DNA from: Sacculina carcini
Lineage: Eukaryota; Arthropoda; Thecostraca; Sacculinidae
Reading direction: 5' to 3'
Assembly (NCBI GenBank): GCA_916048095.2
Contig: OU696588.1
Location: forward strand, 4,748,501 to 4,812,500
DNA length: 64,000 nucleotides
Part shown: positions 11,311 through 23,742 of the stretch, in pieces
Layout: every line of letters starts with the position of its first letter
Numbering within the stretch: position 1 is the first letter of the stretch
Notes under the pieces: generated by a model
The model's input: the letters and a program-made list of their open reading frames with translations, nothing else
The model's database searches: none
What the model was told of the DNA's origin: nothing
Made by a program: the position numbers and the translations under genes

Positions 11311-14300
11311 GATCGTTTTGTGATGTGTGTGTGCGACTCTCGTGTATGTGTGTTTGTGCGAGTGCGTTTATGTTAGTGTGCGTGTGTGTGTGTGTGTTTC
11401 TTGCGAATTAATCTACTCAAATTGTTGTTCTGCACTTCTCGTGCAGCATATTGTGCAATTTCTTTTGATCTAGTTATTTTCGTATGTATCATATCAATTG
11501 TATGTGTGTGTGTGTGTGTGTGGATGGGTGATGTATTGATCTGTCATGATTGTGTGTGTCATATTGTCTTTGTGTATTTTTCTCTTTCGCTTATTCTCCA
11601 CGTTCAAAGTGTGCAAGGGCTGCATGATGCGGTTTATAGCGCTTGCGCTCTTCCTGCGTCACTTTGTTCGTTTTGTTCAATAATAATAATAATAATAATA
11701 TACCAAGCAATATAATGTGCATTTGAGTCTCAAACGCTCGTGAAAAAATGCAAGCAACAACTCTTGGAAATGAATCGATTTTGTGATATTTGTATCATAA
11801 TTTGATTGTCAACAGATTAGCACATTAAATGCGGATAAATGGATTTAAAGATATGAAAAAGATTAATAATTTGTTAAATGTTGACCTGTATTTACAAGGA
11901 AACTACATGAATTATATCAAAATGCTAATGGTAATATATGTGATAACTTGTCCGTCTTGAAAACTGCATTTGTATAAGAAAAACCACAGTTCATGAGTGG
12001 CTGTGTGTAATTCTTCCAGCACCGTGAGTAGAGCTGGGAATCGTATGTGATAAATTTGGGCGCTTCATGTTTTTATTATGTGACGAAAACTGCCCAAATA
12101 TGTTGTCAAAAGTACCAACATTTCAATTGTCATATAATTTGAACTTTGGACTCTTTCGTAGATTATTTGCATTTTAAGCATGTATCAAGCGACATTCCAT
12201 TGGGGAGCCACCTTTAGAGGCGAAATGTTCATACTACGTGGCGAAAGTTTCACCTTGATTGGGCCCTTCCGATAAGGTAGAGGTGCAGTGGCGGCACAAG
12301 AATTCTTCCGATCAGGGGAGGGGAGTTGAGGGGGATAAGGAAAATATGTGTGGGGGCTCTGCGAAACATGAGAAACCACACTCGAAATGTTCATGGAAGA
12401 GGTGCCACTTTAGAGGTGCCATTTTGGACTTTTGCTTCGAGGCGCATTATTGCATGATTCGATTCTGCATGTATAGTTGATATGATGTTTTTCGAGTGAG
12501 CAGCCGATTTGTTGTATCGATCGAGCTGCGACTTGTGACCAGCGGACACGTTTTTCTCACATGCAACGCAAAACATTCTCTTCCTATATTTTTCTGTGAA
12601 AATTCGACTTCACATTGAATTCCTTCAACCTTTTAAGCGTGACAGTACAGACGTCATTTCATCAATTTGTGTTAATTCCAGAAAATAGAAATATGAAGTA
12701 CATGTATGTATAACCCTACCTTCCTAAAAAGCCAATGACACGTGTACCTAGCTTGGAGCGATTTGATCACACCAATTAAGCCATACCCACAACCCATACT
12801 GTAGATATCTAAGGGTATAACACCGTGCGACGCTCATAGTGTCCGGACTTGAGAAGCTATCAAGAACGTTGCTATATTTCCATTGTTAACATTGCTGGCG
12901 TTAATATTGTACGTGTATGCAGTGTTTGAGTGTGTCATAGCGTGTTGAATCCGTGATATGTGTAATTAAAATTATTAACAGAATAGATGGGCGCAACCTA
13001 TATAATTGAAATTCTGGGCGCAACCTATATAATTATATATTTGGACAATATTTTTCAGTGAAAATGACATTTTATGTTTTTTAGCTTGAAACGGCATTTT
13101 ATATTATGATTTTTTTTTATGTGATCACATCTAAAGAGTGTTCCAAAACGGCCGGTGATTTTGTGTTCACTTGTACATAAATACACACACTTTCACAAAT
13201 TCACTTACACATAAATGGCATGTGTTAGTGGTCTCCAACTCAGCCACCAAATTACCACGCATATCAGCGAATTCAATTTGTACATAGCACAAGAACGACT
13301 GTTTCTCTCATCAGATTAGCCATGTGTAAACACCCAGACACACTGACACACGAGTCATGATCGCGGGGTCGTTATATCCGTGCTGGCGTATAGATCGTGT
13401 GATACGTGTAAACATATGCTGCGATAATTATCAACAGCGTTAATAACACTGGTCTTCAAGCGAGAAAATGTCTGGCATGCAGTTTCAGAAGAGATTTTCA
13501 CCAATTTGAGTGTGCTGAATTCAAATCTGTTCTTACATTTTCTCCATCACGTCACGTTTTTTCACTTCAGATATCTTATTTTCACGAATTTGACAAATTC
13601 ACTGGGACAGTAGATCCACGCGTTGAGAGGCGGATGAATAATTTTAATGAAAATATAAACTGATATAGCTCAAAATCCTAATGTAATAGAAAAATTATGA
13701 GTTAATTTTCGTATTCAGCTACCCAAATTTAGTCAAAATGTGTTTTACATCCCCTTTTGCCAGAAAACTGGTGTTGTCCAGTGTAATCGGCACAGGTCGT
13801 GTGTGTTCATACTGCGAGAACCCAAATCATCCCATAGAAAATAGTAGTGAACAAAGGTAATGGGGATATTACGTGCAGGGTACGTTTGGTCTCGTTTCTG
13901 GCTCTCTTTTTCTCTCCTATCCCAACCCAGCGTAGAAAGAGAGAGTGCCGGAAAAGCAGAAAAACGTACTGCCACAAGGAACTGAGTCTGTTTGGTATCT
14001 GCGGTTCACATGTAGCACGTGCATGCTTCATGTCTGTTACTATCGTGCTGAACATCAATTGTGTGGAGGAGCGGGTACAGACAGGGTAGCTGGCACCCGT
14101 CAATCACACGTCACACACACACACACACACACGTCACACGCACACACACACCAACAAGATAAACATGAATGTGAAATATGGCACTGACAGACGTGACGTC
14201 ATCGTCGTCACACACACACACACACACGCACGCACACACACTGTTATCTGTTCATTAAGGCATATTTGCTCGCTGAGTGTTCACAAACAGTTGAACCAAA

Positions 14301-14360
14301 TCACTGACATCTTCACTTGTTCAGTGTCGACTCTCACTGTCACTACTCCGTTATATTGAG
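11311..14360. other. Non-coding spacer
   Basis: The interval holds TG-rich runs (11330-11520), an (AAT)n tail at 11690, AT-rich DNA, and a short duplicated motif (GCCACYTTTAGAGG at about 12208 and 12407). (CA)n tracts lie at 14113-14145 and 14210-14240. An open stretch at 13847-14089 (80 codons) has no recognisable homologue and no splice or repeat support. I see no credible gene here. Confidence 0.5.
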
Positions 14361-14362
14361 CC

Positions 14363-17300
14363 ATGGATGAGCCACGAGTACACTATCGTGTCAGCAATGA
14401 CCCCGGGGCATTGACCTGGGGTCACGCGACCATCCCCGTCCACCGACAAGTGACCTTCCATCCAACTCTACCTCAGGTGAGACTATTAGCCTTGTTAATT
14501 ATATATTACTAGCATTAAAACCCGCCCGTTGTGCGGAGGAATTCATAAAGATATTGCAAATTAAAAATAAATAAGGCAAACTCATAAAAACCTTAATAAA
14601 TTAAAAAATCTAAATTTCATTATTTTTAATTTTATTTTGACAAAATATTTTCACTCAGCTCCCCTCATATTCAAACCCGGCCGACGTGCGGAATAATTCA
14701 GAACTCGAACACCATCCGTTCTGGTTCATGAAGTCAAATCCATTAGTATTGTATATGAATTCATTCTACACGGTGAAATTGAACGTTTTATTGCTGCCCG
14801 CGGGACATTTATATTTCATAAAAATGAGCCATTGCTTCGTTTGCGTTTGAAGCCCATGATCATTGAACCAGCGAACCATGAACCAGCGCAATTATGTCAC
14901 CTCATATTTGAGCATACATACACAGACAGACAGATAATTCCTTCTTTATGTATATATATAGCATTAAAACCCGCCCGTTGTGCGTAGCAATTCATAAAAA
15001 TATTGCAAATTAAAAATAAATAAGGCAAACTCATAAAAACCTTAATAAATTAAAAAATCTAAATTTCATTATTTTTAATTTTATTTTGACAAAATATTTT
15101 CACTCAGCTCCCCTCATATTTAAACCCGGCCGACGTGCGGAATAATTCAGAACTCGAACACCATCCGTTCTGGTTCATGAAGTCAAATCCATTAGTATTG
15201 TATATGAATTCATTCTACACGGTGAAATTGAACGTTTTATTGCTGCCCGCGGGTCATTTATATTTCATAAAAATGAGCCATTGCTTCGTTTGCGTTTGAA
15301 GCCCATGATCATTGAACCAGCGAACCATGAACCAGCGCAATTATGTCACCTCATATTTGAGCATACATACACAGACAGACAGATAATTTCTTCTTTATGT
15401 ATATACATTATGCTATGTATGTATATAGCATTAAAACCCGCCCGTTGTGCGGAGCAATTCATAACATGAAATTCATATTCAATTCATAAAAAAATGGAAA
15501 ATTAAAAATGAATTAGGGTAAACTCATAGAAATAATAATCAATTGAAACTTCTAAGTTTAATTATTTTTATTTCGACAAAATATTTCCCCTCAGTCCGCC
15601 TGAGTCATTTTTAAACCCGCCCGTCGTGCTGAATAAATCAGAGCTCGAACACGATCCGTTCTGGATCTTGAAGTCAAATCGATTGGTTTTGTGTATGTAT
15701 TAATTCTACAGGGGAAATTGAACGTTCTATTGTCTATAGTTGCTGCCCGCGGAGCCTTTTTATTTAAAAAAAAAACACCTTGTTCTTGAAACATTTGAAA
15801 AAATGAACTAAAAAATGGAAACACTTTTTTTAAACCCGCCCGTCGTGCGGAACAATTCACACAATGAAAATCATATTTGAAGTCAAATCCATTGGTTTTG
15901 TGTATGGATTAATTCTACAGGGGAAATTGAACGTTCTATTGTCTATAGTTGCTGCCCGCGGAACATTTTTATTTATAAAAAAATTACATTTTTTTAAATG
16001 AACCATTTGAAAAAATGAACTAAAAACACTTTTTTAAACCCGCCCGTCGTGCGGAACAATTCATACAATAAAATTCATATCAAATCCATAAAATATAATG
16101 AATACAAATTGAAAACCAAAAAATGTAACCTATAAATATCTTAACCAAGAGAAAAGTATAAATGTGAATATTTTTGTTCTTATTTTGACAAATATTATCC
16201 CTCAACCCGCCTGATATATATATCTGCCCGTCGTGTGGTATAATTCAGAACACAAACACGAAACAAACAATGAAAGATGATGAAATCTTTTCATCAGAAT
16301 GTTTCTAAACTATATTTATTACTTAACATCATTCCCCAATATCATTTGCCTAAGTACTATTTCACTTTTACCGCTATAATATTTATTGTTAAAATTTATA
16401 TATTTTCCGCTATCATTAAAACCCAATATAACCTGAGTCAAACCTACCCAACCCAACCCAACCATTCAATCTTGACCGCACTCAGCCTAGTCTGAGGTGA
16501 TTTAACTTATTTGTTTGTGATCACAAAATATACTGATTCGATCATAATTTGTAATCAGAAGACTGAGATTATCTACCCCAGGGGTCCCAAACATGCGGCC
16601 CACCAATATTTATCTCTCAACCCGCCAATATAGTATCGGGACCAAACTGTAAGGCAGCTAAATTAACATTTGTTACATAATGCGATATAATTATACACCA
16701 TTATCATATTATCTCATAATTCCCGGTTAATGCTTCCACTAACGCATCATATTCATACAGTTGTTATTTTTTGGATTACACCGATATTACAGCCCTTGAT
16801 ATCACAGCCGATATTATATTATGCAATCTATATTCTGCTGCGTATTATTCCTAATAAATATATCGGATAATATATGACTGGACTTCAGTGAAATTATATC
16901 AGTGTATATTCATGTGTAATCGCAAGTAATAATAGCTGTCAAATTGGCAACATGACATTTTGACTTTACACCGCCGTAACTTCCTTTAGATACACTTTGG
17001 AAAATTACAAATTATACCGTATTGTAGAAAAACAAAATTTCTAGCACGATGGTATAATTTATTTTCACGTATAACGAATAGTTACTGAGAAATAGTAGAA
17101 AAATTAATTATATTTAGTCGCCCGGTGTTCAAGTGTAATTTTATGTGTAAGTGTAAGATGTATTTGAGAATTTTGCCAATTTTACACGTTTTTTGTATCA
17201 TTTGTGGGTATAAATTATAACTCATCTTGTAGAACACAAATTATCTACACAGTAGTATATTTCTGTGTAATCGCAAGTGCGCATAATAGCTGTCAAATTG

Positions 17301-20174
17301 GCAATATGTCCTTTTGACTTTACACCGCCGTAACTTACTTCAGATATACTTTGGAAAATTACAAATTATACCGTATTGTACAAAACAAAATCTCTAGCAC
17401 GATGGTATAATTCATTTTAATTTGTGACAATTAGTTTTTGAGAAATAGGTAGAAAAATGAATTAATTTTAGTCACCCGGTGTTCAAGTGTAATTTTGGAT
17501 GTATTTGCGAATTTTGCCAATTTTACACGTGTTTTGTATCATTTTTGGGTATAAATTATAACTCATCTTGTAGAACACAAAATTATCTACACAGTAGTAT
17601 ATTCTTGTGTAATCGCAAGTGCGCATAATAGCTGTCAAATTGGCAATATGTCCTTTTGACTTTACACCGCCGTAACTTCCTTTAGATACACTTTGGAAAA
17701 TTACAAGTTATACCGTATTGTAGAAAACAAAATTTCTAGCACGATGGTATAATTTATTGTAATGTGTGACAAATAGTTCCTGAGGAATGGGTAGAAAAAT
17801 GAATTAATTTTAATCACCCGGTGTTCAAGTGTAATTTTGGATGTATTTGAGAATTTTGCCAATTGTACACGTTTTTTGTATCATTTGTGGGTATAAATTA
17901 TAACTTTTCTTGTAGGACACAAAATTATCTACACAATAGTATAATTTTCATAGCTGTACCATTGCTGGTTTCTGAGGAATAGATAGCGGAATATTGACCA
18001 AAATATTCACGTTTTTTGTGCTAATTTTGCCTTTTTGCTTTTTTGTCATTTACACTTCACACCGCCGTAACTTTTTTTTAATACACTTTGGAAAATTTAA
18101 ATTTATACCGTGCTGTAGCAAACGAAATTTCCAGCATGATGGTATTATTTATTTAGATGTGTGATCATTAGTTTTTGAGAAATAGAGAAAAAGGTATAGA
18201 ACATCGGACGCGTGGAGTTTAAATAAAATTTTGAATGTAGATTGATTTTTCTTCCATTTTACATGTTTTATATTTAATTTTTGGGTAGAAATTTTAATTC
18301 GTTGAGTAGAACAGAAAATTTTCTACACAGTGTATAATTTTTATAGTTGTACCATTGCTGGTTTAGGAGGAGTAGTCTTCAGAAAATTTACCAAAATTTT
18401 CGCATTTTTCAGGGTTCATTTTGTCTTTTCACCGCTATAACTTTTTTTGATTTAATTTTTGAAATTTAAAATTTAATCTGAAGTGTAGACAAGAAAATTT
18501 CCAACGTGATGGTATAAATTTTGAGCGGGTAGGCCAAGTGGTGGCCAAATAATAGCTGATAGAAAATGGACCAAGGAGGGTTGAACAGACACACAGACAC
18601 ACACACACACACACAGAGGATCTCTTTTATATATATAGATACAGTGGTTGCCGCGTGCGATAAAAATGAGCGATAAACGATAATTATATTGTTTAATTAT
18701 CGCTGAGTTCAAATCGTTTATCGCAGTTTTCTAAAATGATCGCTCATGAGGAACGATAAGCGAATAATAAATGATAAACGATAAGTTCAAAAGAATGTTG
18801 TAAAAATTTAAAAATGTGCACGGCGGCAATAGTCACAACAGCCCGCCTGACGTTTCCAGACCATTTCAAGCTGAAAGTATATATAGGGTAGAGACTAGAA
18901 GGATCAACTCTGATTCGACGACTCTGGGCCTTGCCCAGCTCTGCTGACGTGGAGCGCATGTTCAGCCCTGCTGATTACGTCCTCAGGCCCAAGCGTGCAT
19001 GCATGACCAGCGACAGGTTCGAGAAGCTGGACTTCACATGCAGCTCCTGGATGCTGTCTTGAGGAGGGAGAGTCTGAGTCAGAGAGACTAATGTGGAATA
19101 GAACTTGTAGACCTTAGACTGGTTCCAGTGGCAGTGATAGTTTGTATGTTTTTAATTATAAATATTTCAACTAAATGAAGGTTTCGTATCATTTATCGCA
19201 AGTTAACATTTATTTATCGTTTATCGCAGGTTGGGTTTTGAATTTTTTTTCTTTTATCGCAGGTTTGGGAAAAATATTATGGTTTTATCGTAATCGCAAG
19301 TTAAGAAAAAAAGTTACCGCATAAACCACCGATATTATAATAATATATTTATAATAAACACATCTGAAACTAAGACACTACAATCATGAACGTTTTTATA
19401 AAAAAGCTTGTTAAGAATTTTCATTCTAAATGGAATTATTGTAAAAAACTTGTACCTGAATACAATTCAATTTTAAATTTTACGCATTCTCAAATTAAAC
19501 GTGTAATTAAGTATTGATTATCCTCAAACTCGTGGATATTGAAGTGTACAAGGTGATGTACTGTCAGTATATACTGACACACAGACTGTCGGCTTATTTC
19601 AAGCCGGACTCTTAACCGGGATGCTCGCACACTTCGGGAATAACGGAACCTGGTTCCTAGGGGATGCGAGGATACTTGTGAAAGAAAATATGTTCGAACT
19701 TTCATATATGCATTTCATTTCATACATATACTTTCAAATATGTTCGTTCATTATATTTTCCTGGAAACATATTTTGTTTCACCCTCTTGAATGAACTTAA
19801 GCCGTATGAATAATAATGAATAAAGAACTGGCATTGTGTCGTTCGTATTTGTATCTTTTTCATGTAGTTATCAAGAATTCAGGGAGTGCTGGACCTGACT
19901 TCTGATTTGAAAATGGTACAAACAGTGATCAAGGTTGAGAACCACTGGCTTAGTCGCACCGTTATTTCATGGTCGTGTATGTGTGTGTGTATGTGTGTAT
20001 GTTGATAAGTTACAGTCGGAAGAGGACCAAGACACGGTGATATGCGGCCTGTGGTGTTGTCTCACTAGAATTGTCCGAGCTATCGTGACAAGACTGAGAA
20101 AACTCTTGCCCAGAAAGTCAACACAAATTCCACTAGAAGATTGGCAACATTTGCGCTACATGCACGTCTATTGA
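14363..20174 (+). CDS. Unrecognised two-exon gene, about 90 residues
   Basis: Seen: exon 1 is 14363-14476, starting in a strong GCCATGG context (MDEPRVHYRVSNDPG) and ending CTCAG|gtgaga at phase 0. Exon 2 is 20016-20174, entered from a TG-rich tract and TTACAG, also phase 0, beginning SEEDQDTVICGLW and ending with TGA. The second exon has a short hydrophobic, Cys-containing segment (VICGLWCCL) followed by a basic amphipathic stretch (RIVRAIVTRLRKLLPRK), so membrane association is possible. Codon choice and GC content resemble the neighbouring real exons. I do not recognise the family and assign no function. The 5.5-kb intron is almost entirely mobile-element DNA. Extra exons could be missed, or the two pieces could belong to different genes. 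Confidence 0.45.
14510..18641 (+). mobile_element. Tandem-structured repeat element, copy 1 (TAGCATTAAAACCCGCCCG family)
   Basis: It begins TATATTACTAGCATTAAAACCCG. It has two full units of about 450 bp (from 14510 and 14959), each ending CAGACAGACAGATAATT-TCTTCTTTATGTATATATA, then a divergent third unit (from 15426). Shorter modules follow, each headed by CCCGCCCGTCGTGCGG (15613, 15836, 16038, 16224). Next come a hAT-like string (CAGGGGTCCCAAACATGCGG, 16582), an array of about 345-bp repeats, and a terminal (CA)n and TATATATAGAT. A second copy starts at 60334 in the same orientation. There is no convincing ORF. The layout resembles microsatellite-bearing Helitron-derived (HINE/pearl-like) elements, but I see no diagnostic Helitron end. 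Confidence 0.75.
16906..18350 (+). repeat. About 345-bp tandem repeats inside the element
   Basis: Units starting TGTGTAATCGCAAGTGCGC recur at about 16914, 17266 and 17606, with a decayed fourth after 17944. All contain TTTACACCGCCGTAACTT and AATTATACCGTATTGTAG. The same units are at 63601 and 63944. Confidence 0.9.
18642..19331 (+). mobile_element. hAT remnant with transposase C-terminus and CGATAA subterminal arrays
   Basis: It starts CAGTGGTTGCCGCG and ends in an approximate inverted copy (ACCGCATAAACCACCG). At 18919-19062 a frame reads LPSSADVERMFSPADYVL and continues to a stop. This is the hAT C-terminal dimerisation signature (SSADxERxFS), with an in-frame stop upstream at 18889. Both ends hold many copies of CGATAA/TTATCG. 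The 8-bp flanks do not match, so the boundaries are approximate. Confidence 0.7.
19332..19960. other. AT-rich spacer with a hAT right-end string
   Basis: No gene seen. AAGGTTGAGAACCACTG at about 19938-19954 is the reverse complement of a hAT terminus, and no partner end was found. A GC-rich stretch at 19580-19690 includes inverted CCTGGTTCCTAGG-like sequence. Confidence 0.4.
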
Positions 20175-20537
20175 TTCACTACTGAGTCACTATTGAGTCA
20201 CTACTGAGTCACTATTGAGTCACTACTGAGTCACTATTGAGTCACTACTGAGTCACTATTGAGTCACTATTGAGTCACTACTGAGTCACTACTGAGTCAC
20301 TATTGAGTCACTATTGAGTCACTACTGAGTCACTATTGAGTCACTACTGAGTCACTACTGAGTCACTACTGAGTCACTATTGAGTCACTACTGAGTCACT
20401 ACTGAGTCACTACTGAGTCACTATTGAGTCACTACTGAGTCACTACTGAGTCACTATTGAGTCACTACTGAGTCACTATTGAGTCACTGCTGAGTCACTA
20501 TTGAGTCACTACTGAGTCACTATTGAGTCACTACTCA
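20175..20537. repeat. 11-bp minisatellite (TGAGTCACTAC/T)n
   Basis: About 33 copies start directly after the TGA of the two-exon gene and run toward the 3' end of MAD2, which lies on the other strand. Confidence 0.95.
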
Positions 20538-20812
20538 GTCACCATCACTATCATCAAGTCTTTCAATAAATCCGCCCAACGAGTCGCATTTTCACGTGAC
20601 ATATCTCATGAGGCGCTTGTCCACACAGCCAGTGTATATTACGCTGTTTTAGCAATGAGCTCAATTTATTGTGTGTATGCGTATATATGCATGTGTATAT
20701 GCATGTGAGTGCGTTTGTCTGAATGTGTAGAATTAGCGTATATGTGTATGTGAGTGTGATATTTAGTAAGAATATCGAAAGAAAAACTTCTTGACAAAAA
20801 AGAACATTCACG

Positions 20813-20818
20813 TTTATT
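20813..20818 (-). promoter_or_regulatory. Candidate poly(A) signal of MAD2
   Basis: AATAAA on the minus strand, about 530 bases after the MAD2 stop. This is an inference from motif and position. Confidence 0.4.
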
Positions 20819-21170
20819 GTATTATATCAGTCCGAGACATGAAATGCTTGCTTCAATACATCGCCGTCTCAAATAAATGCCACCGCGGAGAACTTCACCG
20901 TGGAGAACTTCACCGTGGAGAACTTCACCGCGGATAATGGGCTGTCACGTGACTTTGTCAGCAAGCAACTTGTCGCACAGCACAACTCAAATACCAAGCT
21001 ACAATAACCCAATAAAAAATAAACCAAAACACACACACACACGCTCAACACATATTCGACCAAAATTAACACAATACAAACTCACAGGGGACACACGTGT
21101 AGGAAAAACAACACTCCAAATATACACACAGCATAAACTCACAAGTGTGTCTGTCTGTCTGCATCTGTTT

Positions 21171-21201
<31 letters not shown>

Positions 21202-21345
21202 AATGTGTATGCTGAAATGTTGAGCAGTACAGCACATTCACCTGACCCCCTGTCAGCAGGGAGAGAGGGGTGATAGCACCCCCGAGTGACTGACAAGTGA
21301 TTGACAAGTGACTCACGAGTGACTGACGAGTGACTGACAAGTGAC

Positions 21346-21613
21346 TCACGCATCACACTTGTAAGAGACGACAGTGTCGACTTTGTGAATGCGAGTGGAG
21401 AAAGAGCGCAGTCTGACTTGTTCAGAGTTGGCGATGAAGCAGGGAGCACTGTCGTTCCAGGTGGCCGGCACTTCGGCATCGCGGCACGTGTGAATCAACA
21501 AGTTAAACGAACCTGCACACACACACATACACAAGCATATGCATACATACATACACATGTAGACACATACATACACATATACCTGACACTTGCATCTATA
21601 CGTCAATGCATTT

Positions 21614-21652
<39 letters not shown>

Positions 21653-23653
21653 TAATGTGTGTGTGTGTGTGTTAATGTGTGTGTGTGTGTGTGTGTATGT
21701 GTTAATGTGTGTGTGTGTGTGTGTTAGTGCCAGTGTGTGTATGTATTAATGTGTGTGTGTGTTAATGTGTGTGTGTGTGTGTGTGTGTGTTAATGTGTGT
21801 GTGTGTGTGTTAATGTGTTTGTGTGTGTCAGTGTGTGTGTGTGTGTTAATGTGTTTGTGTGTGTATGTATTAGTGTGTGTGTGCTAGTGGGTGAGTGTGT
21901 CAGTGTCAGTGTGTTGGCGTCAGTGTGTGTGCTAGTGGGTGAGTGTGTCAGTGTCAGTGTGTTAGTGTCAATCAATCAATCAATCAATCAATCGATCAAT
22001 GCTTCATTGCAATCGCTGGGCACGCGCTTTTCATTGCAATATATACATACATAATACTAACATACATATATATAAATACACACATACATACATGTATGAA
22101 CATACACACAAATACATACATACACATACACAAACATGGTAGCATTTATCGTTCAAATATATATTACAAAATTTTGGCCGCTTCATAGTTTATACGTTTG
22201 CGAGCTGCTTCCGTGGATATTTTCGGCAGTTCAAGCTGTCTTGTTCGTCTCAAGTTGATGTTGTGTTCACGTGCTGGTTCAAATGTCTCGTACAAGGCAG
22301 TGGGTTTTCGGGTCGTCGTTATCGTTCGAATAAGTCGTTTTCTATTGTCGTTGATGAGTGCGTCCACTGTAGGTAGGCCGAGCTCTCTACAAGTTTCGGA
22401 AATGTGGTCGTATTTTAGTTTTTTCGTGAGGACTCGTGCGCAGAAATTGATAATTTTTTGGATTCGCTGTTTTTGGATAACTCCGGTAGCACCATAAACA
22501 GATATGCAGTATGACAATACAGAAAAAATAAACGCGTTGATGATAGGCCTATGTGTGTGTTCGGGTAACGATGTCATTGCTTGGTTTAAACATAAAAGAA
22601 TTCCAGTAGATTTTTGTGTAACATAGGTGATGTGTTTGGTAAATTGTAGATGTTTGTCCAAATGCACGCCTAGAACTTTTACGGCATCGCTTTCCTTTAT
22701 AATGCTGTCTTGAAATGTGATCTCAATTTTCGGGAAGGTCTTGAGTAAATATTTTGTGCCAAATATTATAAATTGTGTTTTGCATGCAGTGTGTGCATGT
22801 GTTAATGTGAGTGTGTCAGTGTGTTAGTGTCAGTGTGTGTCAGTGTCAGTGTGTTGGTGTCAGTGTCAGTGTGTTAGTGTCAGTGTGTGTCAGTGTCAGT
22901 GTGTTGGTGTCAGTGTCAGTGTGTTGGTGTCAGTGTGTGTCAGTGTCAGTGTGTTGGTGTCAGTGTCAGTGTGTTAGTGTCAGTGTGTGTCAGTGTCAGT
23001 GTGTTGGTGTCAGTGTCAGTGTGTTGGTGTCAGTGTCAGTGTGTTGGTGTCAGTGTGTTGGTGTCAGTGTCAGTGTGTTGGTGTCAGTGTCAGTGTGTTG
23101 GTGTCAGTGTCAGTGTGTGTCAGTGTTTGTCAGTGTCGGTGTGCGTTAGTGTCAGTGTGTTGGTGTCAGTGTGTTGGTGTCAGTGTGTTGGTGTTAGTGT
23201 CAGTGTCAGTGTGTTGGTGTTAGTGTCAGTGTCAGTGTGTTGGTGTCAGTGTCAGTGTGTGTCAGTGTCAGTGTGTTAGTGTCAGTGTCAGTGTGTGTCA
23301 GTGTGTGTCAGTGTGTTGGTGTCAGTGTGTGTCAGTGTCAGTGTGTTGGTGTCAGTGTCAGTGTTTGTCAGTGTGTGTCAGTGTCAGTGTGTGTCAGTGT
23401 TTGTCAGTGTCAGTGTGTGTCAGTGACAGTGTATTGGTGTCAGTGTCAGTGTTTGTCAGTGTCAGTGTGTGTCAGTGTGTGTCAGTGTCAGTGTCAGTGT
23501 CAGTGTTGGTGTCAGTGTCTGTAAGTGTTTGTCAGTGTCAGTAGTCAACTAACAGGCACAGTCGAGCAGAGGCAGGAAAGTGACCGATGCTGTTATTTGC
23601 CTGATAACATTCTGTACTTCTCGGCGCACCTGTTTCACATCCTTGTCTGCAAC

Positions 23654-23742
<89 letters not shown>

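Noticed and set aside
16277..16495. 72-codon ORF conserved at 62335-62553
   Set aside because: Conservation follows from both lying in copies of the same repeat element. Composition is that of AT-rich DNA and there is no family match.
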